64,000 nt of DNA from Collimonas fungivorans Ter331. Lineage in GTDB: Bacteria > Pseudomonadota > Gammaproteobacteria > Burkholderiales > Burkholderiaceae_D. The stretch covers positions 2,536,986 to 2,600,985 of the forward strand of contig NC_015856.1 of the NCBI RefSeq assembly GCF_000221045.1. The letters are read 5' to 3'. Position numbers and translations under genes: made by a program. Every line of letters begins with the position of its first letter. Positions within the stretch are counted from its first letter, which is position 1. Under the pieces are notes generated by a model. That model did no database searches and had not been told where the DNA came from. It saw nothing but the letters and a program-made list of their open reading frames with translations. Below are positions 40,301 to 47,446 of the stretch, one piece after another.

Positions 40301-43300
40301 CGTAGGAAGCTCGGCCTGCCGTCCCTGCTGTATTAACGCGACCTCTTGCAGCAGCAGCTCCAATGTAGTGTGGTCCATCACCAGGTGGTGATACCGCAGC
40401 TGCAGCAGCCAGCGCCGACGGGCCGCATCGTGGACGGCAAAACCCTGCAGCATGGGCGCACTGCGCACATCGAGCCGGAAACGGCCGGCATCGGCGTGTT
40501 GCTGCAGCTGGGACTGGATGTCGCCCTGCTCCGCTTCGAGCGGCAGCACCTGGACCACCAGCGCGGCATGGCGCCAGACTACTTGCACCGGTTCGTCCAA
40601 TCCTTCCCAGAACACCGCAGTGCGCAGGATGTCATGGCGTGAGATAACCGTGTTGAGTGCGGCCGTAAAACGATCGAGCCGGTCCTTGCTGTCGAAACCC
40701 AGCAAGGTCGGCAGGACATAGGCGTCGCCCTCGGTTTGCAGCAGATGGTGAAACAGGATGCCTTCCTGCAGCGGCGCCAGCGGATAGATGTCCTGGATAT
40801 TGGCGACGCCGCCCGGCGTCGCCTGCACAATCCGTGCGATATGCATTTCATTCAATGCGGCCAGCGGCAGCATGGCTGGCGTGATGGCCGCGGCGTCTTG
40901 CGGGATGCCATTGGCAGGCGGCACGACGTCGCGTTTGCCCAGGCTGGCGGTCTGTTGGATGGCTGTCGCCAAGGATGACAATTGAGGCTGGGCGAACAAG
41001 GAACGGATATCGATGAACCATTCGCGTCGGCGCAGTTGCTCGACAAGCCGGATGGCCAGCAACGAATGTCCACCCAGTTCGAAGAAATGATCGCGACGGC
41101 CGATACGTTCGACGCCGAGCAGTGCCGACCAGATCTGCGCCAGCACCTGTTCAATCTCGCCCTGCGGCGCCTCGTAGGCGCGCTGGATGAAGACGCCTCC
41201 TTCCGGCGCCGGCAGCGCCTTGCGATCGAGTTTACCATTGGGTGTCAGCGGCAAGGATCCCAGTATCACGTACGCTGCCGGGACCATGTATTCAGGTAGT
41301 TGCGCCTTGAGTTGCTCGTGCAGCTCGGCCGGATCAGGAGGCAATGCACCCGGCTCAGCCACCATGTAGGCCACCAGGCGCTTGTCGCCTGGACTGTCTT
41401 CCCGTGCAATCACCACTGTTTCGCGTATACCTTCGATGCGCGACAATCTCGCTTCGATCTCACCGAGTTCAATACGGAAACCGCGTATCTTGACCTGGAA
41501 ATCGTTGCGGCCAAGGTACTCAATCGATCCGTCTTCGTGCCAGCGGCCCAGGTCGCCAGTCTTGTACAACCGCTCTCCCGCAACGAATGGATTGTCAATG
41601 AATCGTTCCGCCGTCAGTTCAGGCCGCTGCAGATAACCCCGGGCCACCTGCACGCCGCCGATATATATTTCACCCGCGAGACCCAGCGGCACCGGCTGAC
41701 GACGGGCATCGAGCAGGTAAATCCGGGTGTTGCCGATAGGACGTCCGATCGGCGGCAGGTCTTCCCACGCCTCAGCCGGTCCTTCCAGAATATGTGCGCT
41801 GACCACGTGGCTCTCGGTGGGTCCATAGTGGTTGTGCAGCCTGGCTTGTCCGTGCCTTGTAAACATGCGCCGGATCGCTGGCGTGATCCGCAACTGTTCA
41901 CCTGCCGTGATCAGGTCTTGCAGCATCGGCAACGGTTCGGCGCGCTGCGACCACAATTCACTGAGATTATTGAGCGCAATGTAGGGCAGGAACATCCGTT
42001 CGATCGACTCCGCGCCGAGCCAGTCGGCCAGCGCCGGCAGGTCTTGCCGCAGCGCCTCGTGCAGCAGCACCAGCGTGCCGCCACTGGTCAGGGTCGAGAA
42101 GATTTCCTGGAACGCCACATCGAAACCGAGCGCCGCGAACTGCAGGGTCCGGGCCGGCTCCGGCAGCACGCTGCGCTGCCAGCCCAGCAGATTCACCAGG
42201 GCGCCATGTGGCATGGCCACGCCTTTCGGTACACCGGTGGAACCCGAGGTGTAAATCACGTAAGCAAGATGATCGGGCTGCAACCCCAGTTCCTCCGGGT
42301 GCAGGTTGGTAACCGAGGTATTTGGCCACTCCTCCTCATCCAACGCGATTGCCGTTGCTGGCATCCGATAAAGCAGCGACTTCTGCGTCAGCACCACTAC
42401 CGGCTCGCTATCCTGCAGCATCTGCGCCAGGCGCTCATCCGGGTAACTCGGATCCAGCGGCACGTAAGCGCCGCCAGCCTTGAGCGTCGCCACGATCGCC
42501 ACCACCATCGCCAGGCTGCGCTCAACACAGATCGCCACGTGCGCATCTGGACCGACGCCAAGTCCCCGCAGATGCCGCGCCAACCGGTTGGCTTGTTCAT
42601 TGAGCGCGCGGTAAGTCAGCTGTTCGCCATCCAGTTCCAGCGCGATCCGTTCCGGATGCGCGGCTGCCTGCTGTTCGAATCCCTCGTGCACCAGCGCCGG
42701 CAAGGCGTAAATGTGGCGGGTATCGTTGAAACCATGCAGGACGAGGTCACGTTCCGCCGCCGGCATCACGCCGATGGCGTACAGCGGCGTCTGCGGCGCC
42801 TGTTCCAGGGCAAACGCCAGTTGTTCCAGCGTCTGTTGCATGAACAGCGCTGTGCGTTGCGCCGATACCGACTTGTGTATCTCCGCGGTCAGTACAAAGT
42901 CCACGCCAAGATCGTCGACATAGAGACTGAAGGGATAACTGGTAAGGTCACGCCCTCCGAGGTATTCCATGCCTTCCGCGATTTCCATCCGTTCAAGGCC
43001 TTGCGCCTGGCTATGCCGGTAGTTCAGCAGCGCCGAGAACAAGGGAATATCGGCCGGCAGGCTGCTGCAGCGCTGGGCCAGCGCCAGTGAAGCATGTTCG
43101 TGGTGCAGCAGGCCGGTCAACGCCGCATGCACTTGTTGCAAACCTGCCTCGACCCCTCGTTCTCCCAATTGCACTCGTAGCGGCAAGGTATTGATGAACA
43201 TGCCCATGGCGCGGTCCGCGCCCGCGCCACCCTGCATGCGGCCGAACAGCACCGTGCCGAACACCACGTCGTCGCGGCCTGTGCACTTGGCCAGCAGCTG

Positions 43301-46300
43301 CGCCCAGGCCAGGTGGAACAGGCTGGCCGCGCTCAGGCCGCGCGTTTTTGCCTGCCGCCGCAGCCGCGCCGCCAGTTCGGACGGCAACGCCAGCCTGGCT
43401 TGTGCGACTTGCGTACCGTCGCCCTGCACATCCAGCAAGCCGAACGGCGCTGTCGGTTCATCGACATCCGCCAGCATCTGCTGGAAAAAATCCTCGTGCT
43501 CGGCTTGGCTCACGCCCAGCCTCGCCTGCGCCACAAAATTGCGGAACGGCACGGGCGCAGGAAGTTCAGCCTGGCGGTTCTGCAAGACCATCACCACTTC
43601 CTGCAGGATCAGCTCGGTTGTAGTGTGATCCAGTGTCAGGTGATGGTGCAGAAGTTGCAGCAGCCAGCGCTGGCCGGCGGCATCGTGGGCGGCAAAACCG
43701 CGCAGCATGGGCGCGCTGCGCACATCGAGCCGGAAACGGCGGGCATCGGCGTGTTGCTGCAGCTGGGACTGGATGTCGCCCTGCTCCGCCTCGAGCGGCA
43801 GCACCTGGACCACCAGCGCGGCATGACGCCAGACCACTTGCAGCGGCTGGTCCAGTCCTTCCCATAGCACCGCCGTGCGCAGGATGTCATGGCGCGCGAT
43901 GACGGCATTGAGCGCATCTGTAAAACGATCGAGCCGGTCCTTGCTGTCGAAGCGCAGCAAGGCCGGCAACACATAAGCATCGCCATCGGTCTGCAGCATG
44001 TGGTGAAACAGGATGCCTTCCTGCAGCGGCGCCAGCGGGTAAATATCCTGGATATTGCGCATGCCGCCGGAGACGACGTCGGCGACCACGGCGATCTGCT
44101 CGGCGCTTAACCGTACCAGCGGCAGCATTTCGGGCGTGATGGCGTCGCAGTCGTGGGGAATGCCGTTGGGCGGCGCCACCGGCTGCTGCCGGTCCGCTTG
44201 GCGGGCCAGCGCAACGGTCGCAGCCAGCGCGGCCAGGGTCGGTTCGGCGAAAAAGCTGCGGATGTCCGAGAAATATCCCTTGCGCTGCATGCGCTCCAGT
44301 AACTGCACCGCCAGTATCGAATGTCCGCCCAGTTCAAAGAAGTGATCACGACGGCCGATGCTGTCGACCCCGAGCAATCCCGACCACATCTGCGCCAGCG
44401 CCTGTTCGATCTCGCCTTGCGGCGCCTCATAGGTGCGCTGGATGAGGGCATCTCCTTCCGGCGTCGGCAGCGCCTTGCGGTCGAGCTTGCCGTTGGGCGT
44501 CAGCGGCAAAGCTGCCAGCGATACGTAAGCCGCCGGCACCATGTACTCGGGCAGCTGCTCCTTGAGCTGCGCACGCAACGCGGCCGGCTCCGTCAGCGAA
44601 ATGCCTGCTTGCGCCAGCAGGTAAGCCACCAGCCGTTTGTCTCCGGCCTGGTCTTCACGCACTACTACCACTGCTTCACGCACGCCGGCCACCCGCGCCA
44701 GCTGCGCTTCGATCTCACCGAGTTCGATGCGGAAGCCGCGGATTTTCACCTGGCTATCGTTGCGCCCCAGGTATTCGAGGCTGCCGTCATGCAGGTAACG
44801 TCCCAGGTCGCCGCTGCGATACATCCTGGCGCCGGCCGTTGCGCTGAAAGGATCCTGGAGGAAGCGTTCGGCCGTGAGCTCGGGCCGCCTCAGGTAGCCG
44901 CGCGCCACGCCGACGCCGCCGACATATATTTCTCCCGTCATGCCGACCGGCGCCGGCCTGCCCTGCGGATCCAGCACATACAGGCTCAGGTCGGGAATGC
45001 GCACTCCGATCGGACTGGGTCCCGCCCGCTCCGCATCGGCCGGGACCAGCAGCCGGCAGGTCACGTGCACCGTGGTTTCGGTGATGCCGTACATATTGAC
45101 CAGGCGCGCGCCATGGTTGCGCGCCGACGCATACCAGGGTTTCAGGCTGGCGAGTTCCAGCGCTTCGCCGCCGAAAATCACGTAACGGAGCTTGTGCCTG
45201 GCGCCGGCATCCTGGTCGGCCGCGATGAACTGGCGGAACGCGCTGGGCGTCTGGTTCAGCACCGTGACCCCATGTTTGCATACCAGCCGGTGGAACTCCT
45301 GCGGCGAGCGGCTGGCGGCCTGCGATACGATCACCAGCTTGCCGCCGTGGATCAAGGCGCCCCACAATTCCCAGACCGAAAAATCAAAGGAAAACGAATG
45401 GAACAAGGTCCAGACATCGTTATGATCGAAATGGAAGCAATCCTTGGTAGCGGTAAACAAGCGCGTGACATTGCGGTGCTCAACCATGACACCCTTGGGC
45501 GCGCCGGTAGAACCGGAGGTATAAATGACGTAAGCCAGGTGCGAGGCGTCCAGGCAGGCATCGGGATTGCCGCTTGATGCATTGGCCCAGGCCGATTGCG
45601 CCCACGGCACGGCGTCCATCACCAGCAGCGGGCAATCCTGCGGCGCTTCGATCTGGCCGGTCAGGCTGGCTTGGGTCAGCAAGGCCAGCGGCGCGCTGTC
45701 CTGCAGCATGTGCGCCAGGCGTTCCGGCGGATACACCGGATCCAGCGGTACATAAGCAGCGCCGGCTTTCAGCGTGGCCAGGATCGCCACTACCATTTCC
45801 AGGCCACGCTCCATGCAGATCGCCACCAGGTCGTCGGGCCGCAGGCCGAGGCCGCGCAGGTGATGGGCCAGCTGGTTGGCGCGCCGATTGAGTTCCTGGT
45901 AGTTCAGCTGCCGGCCGTCGTATTCCACGGCAGTGGCGTCAGGATCACGCAACACCTGCTGCTCGAACAATTCATGGATCAGCGTGTTCGTAGCAGTTGC
46001 CAGCTGCGGCTGGTTGAAGACATGCAGCAGCCGGCTGCGTTCGGCCTCATCCAGCAAAGGCAGGTCGGACACTTTCATGCCGGGGGTGTCGATGGCGGCC
46101 AGCACCAGCCGCTCGATGCGTTTGACGTGGTTGCGCACGTCTTCCGGCGCCAGCACGTCCGGGTCGAAATTGAACTCGATGTGGACAGGCTTGTCCTGCT
46201 CGTAATCCCGGACATAGATGGCAAGCGGCTGCCGCTCGTAACCGTTATGCAAGGGAAATACCGCCGTACGGACTTCGTCTTCGAACGCGAGGTCGCCCTG

Positions 46301-47374
46301 GAATCCTTCGACGGAGAGAGATATGTCAAACAAGCCGCGGCGGTCGCTAGCGCCGGCCAGCAGATGGCGATGGATTTCTGCCAGCGGAAAACGCTTGTGC
46401 CGATAGCAGCGCTTCAGCTCGGCAGCGACCTCTTGCAGCAGGCTCGCGAACGACTGAGCGGGATCGACCGCGATGCCGACCGGGATAGCAGAGGAAAACA
46501 TGCCTATCGTGCGCCGCTGCAGCGGGCCGGTGCGGTTATGCACCGGCATGCCGATGACAACCTCGTCGCGGCGGTTGAAGAAGCGCCAAAAATAGACCGC
46601 CAGCGCCGCCAGCAGGAAATGCGTGCTCGAACCACCCTGCGCGGCCGCCGCCTGGTTCAGGCGCGAAAACGCTTGCCGCTCGAGCTGCCACACGACTTGT
46701 CCGAACAGGCGGCCGGAACGTCCTCTGCGCCCTGAGGCTGCTTCGAACAACGGCTCAGGCAAGCTGGCGAACCGCCCCAGCCAGAACTCGCGATCCTTGG
46801 CGAAACGCAGGGACGACAGGTATTCGCTGTCCTTCGCCAGGAAATCGCCATACGAAGCCGCCGCGCCGCCCACGGTCAGCGGTTCGCCGCGCCGCAGGCG
46901 GTTGTAGGCTTCTACCACGGCGCTGCCGACCAGCGAGATCGACATGCCGTCCGCCACCAGGTGATGGAAACATAACAGCCAATAGGCGCGCTCTGGTCCC
47001 GCCTGCAGCCACTGCATGGTCCAGAGCCGGCCGCCATACAGTTCGAAAGGCGTGCCGAATATTTTCCTGATATGCGACCAGGCCTGTCCCTGCGGGTCAT
47101 CGTGCGCAGAGAAATCGAAGCGCTGCAACGACGGCCGGCCATCTGCTGCAAAGCGCTGCATGCAGCCGCCCTGGTCCTGTTCCAGCATGATGCGCAAGGC
47201 TTCGTTTGTTTCGGCTACGTGCCGGACCGCCGCTTCGAAACGATCGACATCGTGCAAGCCATCCACCTGGACCGCGGTGCCGATGTTATAGCAAGGCAGG
47301 TCCGGCGCCAGGAGCTGGTCCAGCCACACCGCTTGCTGGGTTGAACTCAAAGGGTAAAGGACATCGTTGCTCAT
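31304..47374 (-). CDS. NRPS-1: modules 1 to 5, with starter condensation domain
   Basis: About 5356 residues, five C-A-T modules. C1 (5-440, HHLVADG) opens the protein, has no docking domain before it, and resembles starter domains that take an acyl group. C2 and C3 have the dual C/E motifs HHMLQTDGD and HHLLQTEGD; C4 and C5 are LCL (HHIISDGWS). T domains lie near residues 1018, 2103, 3190, 4251 and 5311. Pocket residues read by alignment to GrsA: A1 DFWNIGMVHK (Thr), A2 and A3 DVQFIAHVVK (Pro), A4 DVENVGAINK (no exact match known to me; Glu239 suggests a basic substrate, probably Arg), A5 DMKELGMVDK (acidic). Modules 2 and 3 are near-duplicates. The start at MSNDVLYPLSSTQQ is chosen over 47431 because it begins the C domain; its ribosome-binding site is weak. 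Confidence 0.95.
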   Translation of the reverse strand: MSNDVLYPLSSTQQAVWLDQLLAPDLPCYNIGTAVQVDGLHDVDRFEAAVRHVAETNEALRIMLEQDQGGCMQRFAADGRPSLQRFDFSAHDDPQGQAWSHIRKIFGTPFELYGGRLWTMQWLQAGPERAYWLLCFHHLVADGMSISLVGSAVVEAYNRLRRGEPLTVGGAAASYGDFLAKDSEYLSSLRFAKDREFWLGRFASLPEPLFEAASGRRGRSGRLFGQVVWQLERQAFSRLNQAAAAQGGSSTHFLLAALAVYFWRFFNRRDEVVIGMPVHNRTGPLQRRTIGMFSSAIPVGIAVDPAQSFASLLQEVAAELKRCYRHKRFPLAEIHRHLLAGASDRRGLFDISLSVEGFQGDLAFEDEVRTAVFPLHNGYERQPLAIYVRDYEQDKPVHIEFNFDPDVLAPEDVRNHVKRIERLVLAAIDTPGMKVSDLPLLDEAERSRLLHVFNQPQLATATNTLIHELFEQQVLRDPDATAVEYDGRQLNYQELNRRANQLAHHLRGLGLRPDDLVAICMERGLEMVVAILATLKAGAAYVPLDPVYPPERLAHMLQDSAPLALLTQASLTGQIEAPQDCPLLVMDAVPWAQSAWANASSGNPDACLDASHLAYVIYTSGSTGAPKGVMVEHRNVTRLFTATKDCFHFDHNDVWTLFHSFSFDFSVWELWGALIHGGKLVIVSQAASRSPQEFHRLVCKHGVTVLNQTPSAFRQFIAADQDAGARHKLRYVIFGGEALELASLKPWYASARNHGARLVNMYGITETTVHVTCRLLVPADAERAGPSPIGVRIPDLSLYVLDPQGRPAPVGMTGEIYVGGVGVARGYLRRPELTAERFLQDPFSATAGARMYRSGDLGRYLHDGSLEYLGRNDSQVKIRGFRIELGEIEAQLARVAGVREAVVVVREDQAGDKRLVAYLLAQAGISLTEPAALRAQLKEQLPEYMVPAAYVSLAALPLTPNGKLDRKALPTPEGDALIQRTYEAPQGEIEQALAQMWSGLLGVDSIGRRDHFFELGGHSILAVQLLERMQRKGYFSDIRSFFAEPTLAALAATVALARQADRQQPVAPPNGIPHDCDAITPEMLPLVRLSAEQIAVVADVVSGGMRNIQDIYPLAPLQEGILFHHMLQTDGDAYVLPALLRFDSKDRLDRFTDALNAVIARHDILRTAVLWEGLDQPLQVVWRHAALVVQVLPLEAEQGDIQSQLQQHADARRFRLDVRSAPMLRGFAAHDAAGQRWLLQLLHHHLTLDHTTTELILQEVVMVLQNRQAELPAPVPFRNFVAQARLGVSQAEHEDFFQQMLADVDEPTAPFGLLDVQGDGTQVAQARLALPSELAARLRRQAKTRGLSAASLFHLAWAQLLAKCTGRDDVVFGTVLFGRMQGGAGADRAMGMFINTLPLRVQLGERGVEAGLQQVHAALTGLLHHEHASLALAQRCSSLPADIPLFSALLNYRHSQAQGLERMEIAEGMEYLGGRDLTSYPFSLYVDDLGVDFVLTAEIHKSVSAQRTALFMQQTLEQLAFALEQAPQTPLYAIGVMPAAERDLVLHGFNDTRHIYALPALVHEGFEQQAAAHPERIALELDGEQLTYRALNEQANRLARHLRGLGVGPDAHVAICVERSLAMVVAIVATLKAGGAYVPLDPSYPDERLAQMLQDSEPVVVLTQKSLLYRMPATAIALDEEEWPNTSVTNLHPEELGLQPDHLAYVIYTSGSTGVPKGVAMPHGALVNLLGWQRSVLPEPARTLQFAALGFDVAFQEIFSTLTSGGTLVLLHEALRQDLPALADWLGAESIERMFLPYIALNNLSELWSQRAEPLPMLQDLITAGEQLRITPAIRRMFTRHGQARLHNHYGPTESHVVSAHILEGPAEAWEDLPPIGRPIGNTRIYLLDARRQPVPLGLAGEIYIGGVQVARGYLQRPELTAERFIDNPFVAGERLYKTGDLGRWHEDGSIEYLGRNDFQVKIRGFRIELGEIEARLSRIEGIRETVVIAREDSPGDKRLVAYMVAEPGALPPDPAELHEQLKAQLPEYMVPAAYVILGSLPLTPNGKLDRKALPAPEGGVFIQRAYEAPQGEIEQVLAQIWSALLGVERIGRRDHFFELGGHSLLAIRLVEQLRRREWFIDIRSLFAQPQLSSLATAIQQTASLGKRDVVPPANGIPQDAAAITPAMLPLAALNEMHIARIVQATPGGVANIQDIYPLAPLQEGILFHHLLQTEGDAYVLPTLLGFDSKDRLDRFTAALNTVISRHDILRTAVFWEGLDEPVQVVWRHAALVVQVLPLEAEQGDIQSQLQQHADAGRFRLDVRSAPMLQGFAVHDAARRRWLLQLRYHHLVMDHTTLELLLQEVALIQQGRQAELPTPVPFRNFVAQARLGVSEAEHEDFFRQMLADVDEPTAPFGLLDVQGDGSQIAQARLILPFELALRLRRQAKTRGFSAASLFHLAWAQVLAQCTGRDDVVFGTVLFGRMQSGAGADRAIGLFINTLPLRVKLGECGVEEGLQQVHAALTGLLHHEHASLALAQRCSGLPVNTPLFSALLNYRHSHVASADETEILEGVRFLGVRDRTNYPFGLYIDDSGRDFELTVQVDESVSAQHIALYMQQTLEQLAFALEQAPQTPLYAIGVMPAMERDLVLHGFNDTRHIYALPALVHEGFEQQAAAHPERIALELDGEQLTYRALNEQANRLARHLRGLGVGPDTRVAICVERSLAMVVAIVATLKAGGAYVPLDPSYPDERLAQMLQDSEPVVALMQKSLLYRMPATAIALDQESPAWLVASAVNLHPDELGLQPGHLAYVIYTSGSTGVPKGVAMPHGALVNLLGWQRSVLPEPARTLQFAALGFDVAFQEIFSTLTSGGTLVLLHEALRQDLPALANWLGAESIERMFLPYIALNNLSELWSQRAEPLPMLQDLITAGEQLRITPAIRRMFTRHGQARLHNHYGPTESHVVSAHILEGPAEAWEDLPPIGRPISNSRIYLLDAHRQPVPLGLAGEIYIGGVQVARGYLQRPELTAERFIDNPFVAEERLYKTGDLGRWREDGSIEYLGRNDFQVKLRGFRIELGEIEARLSRIEGIRETVVIAREDSPGDKRLVAYMVLESGALPPDPAELREQLKAQLPEYMVPAAYVMLESLPLTPNGKLDRKALPAPEEGAFIQRAYEAPQGEVEQVLAQIWSDLLGVERIGRHDHFFELGGHSLLAIRLISQLRQRLDIELPLAVLFAHPQLAELALEIAEAGQNTLSAITPADRSSPLPLSYAQQRLWFIARVDSQASVAYHIPGALRLRGVLDQPALKAALDRIVERHEALRTCFVTTDGQPSQLITPARGFLLAHQNAEGLAPHELENLCKQAAAEPFDLAAGPLIRGLLLRLGDDDHVLLVVMHHIISDGWSLSLLMQELSILYRAMCDSQPDPLPPLAIQYADHAAWQRQWLQGPLLQQQLGAIVKQLHGAPELVNLPTDRPRPALQDYQGASIEVALDAGLSQALKELGRRHGATLYMIVLAAWAALVARLSGQPQVVIGSSHAGRNRAEVEPLIGFFINTQALKFDLDGAPSVKDLLAQARNTALRAQQLQDVPFEQVVEALNPTRSMAYHPLFQLMLTWHNTPPVKLALADLSVERVDSLPGSAQFDLALDLEEVAGHIAGKLNYATALFDPPTVHRHWEYLQAMLRGMVADDQQAVDRIALLGDAERTQLLHGFNNSGLAYSAGALVHVLFEQRAAKNPEAVALEHEGRQLSYGALNRRASQLAHHLRQLGVRPDDRVALCLERGIDMVVAVIATLKAGGAYVPLDPVHPRQRLAQMLEDSAPAVLLTQASLLGRLPPDKATVAIDETPWEQSPWAACPTHNPEPAAIGLEPAHLAYVIYTSGSTGIPKGVMVEHRQLSHQAAVLNGLYAFQPEDRVLQFSALSFDVAAEEIFGALLHGATLVLRSDAWITDPQRWCQLCAEHRLTIANLPTLFWQRLAQEADVAIPPQLRQIVIGGDAVSAAAIEAWWQRQGHRPALNNAYGPTETTINAAVAQCGPRDGAGNIGRPLAGVRIYLLDAYGQPAPVGVAGEICIGGAGVARGYLHRPQLTDERFVRDPFADNPAARMYKTGDLGRWRGGGSIEFLGRDDFQVKIRGFRIELGEIEAQLSRIAGIREAVVTAREDKPGDLRLVAYLVADTAASRPDPAQLRTLLSAQLPDYMLPAAYVPLEALPLTPSGKLDRRALPMPEGEAFVRRVYEEPSGETEQVLAQIWSDLLGVESVGRQDSFFELGGHSLLAVRLISQLRQRLGIELPLAALFTHPQLAELAREVATAGQSTLSAITAADRSRSLPLSHAQQRLWYVTQIDAQAGPAYHIPGALRLRGALDQKALQAAMDRIVERHEILRTRFVSVDGQPCQVVDAPHGFALTHSDFTGAGADELKRIYRQEAVEPFDLARGPLIRGRLLRLGDDDHVLLLTMHHIISDGWSLSVLAREFSSLYRAMRRGEADPLAPLAIQYADYAVWQRQWLQGPLLRQQLQYWTGQLHGAPGLISLPTDRPRPEIQDYRGASIDVALDEELSRDLKTLAQRHGATLYMTVLAAWAAVLARLSGQAQVVIGSSVAGRNRAELEPLIGFFVNAQALSFKLDQQADVRQLLAQARQISLQAQNHRDLPFEQVVEAINPVRSMAYNPIYQVRLAWQNTPATHLDLDGLSFENVGSGAGSAQFDLSLDLEETGDRIVGQFNYATALFDQATVQRHWGYLQAMLRAMADDDGQPVEQIALLGDAEREQLLHAFNDKQRAYPAGTLVHALFERQAVEHPEAIALVYEDGSLSYGELNRRANQLAHHLRSLGVRPDDRVALCLERSLDLAVALIATLKAGGAYVPLDPIHPDQRLAHMLEDGAPAVLLTQARLHDRLRLPQGCTALVLDGTAWQQSPWAAAPTHNPDPGAVGLDASHLAYVIYTSGSTGTPKGVMVEHRNVLTFLHGLEERIHGLQPDCRRIAWNSSFGFDMAVKAWGQLAMGRTVFLVPENTRLSADAMLGFIEKHAIEAMECTPSQLRMMLAAGFPQERGHTLRKLLLGGEAIDAVTWRTLAAVESISFFNMYGPTECSVDAACGPVAGDIPQIGSVMPNARIYLLDAHRQPVPLGVAGEIYIGGAGVARGYLHRPELTAERFVHDPFAAAAAARMYKTGDMGRWRQDGTIEYLGRNDFQVKIRGFRIELGEIEARLVLLPGIREAAVTAREDSPGDQRLVAYVVPDPAVAAPDPGELRAQLSQQLPDYMLPAAYVTLAALPLTANGKLDRQALPAPDGQGAAQQGYEAPAGPTEQALAAIWGELLGVERVGRHDNFFELGGHSALAIQLIHNMSEKQLQADVQMIFNAPTLAHLASATIQLEEIVL
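37805..44330 (-). repeat. Tandem duplication of a whole proline module inside NRPS-1
   Basis: The stretch encoding C3-A3-T3 (about 37.8-41.06 kb) and that encoding C2-A2-T2 (about 41.06-44.3 kb) are near-identical at DNA level over long runs, with a period of about 3.26 kb. For example, the run ccgtgcaatcaccactgttt occurs at 38141 and 41402. Identity is highest across the adenylation domains, and a small indel shifts the spacing by 6 bases near 39.33/42.59 kb. This indicates a recent duplication or gene conversion and is a place where assemblies can collapse. Confidence 0.85.
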
Positions 47375-47446
47375 GGGATGGGCTCGCGGTTGACAGCTCA
47401 AGGAAGGGAAGCGCGGCAGCGGCGCATGCAAGGAACCGGCATAGGC

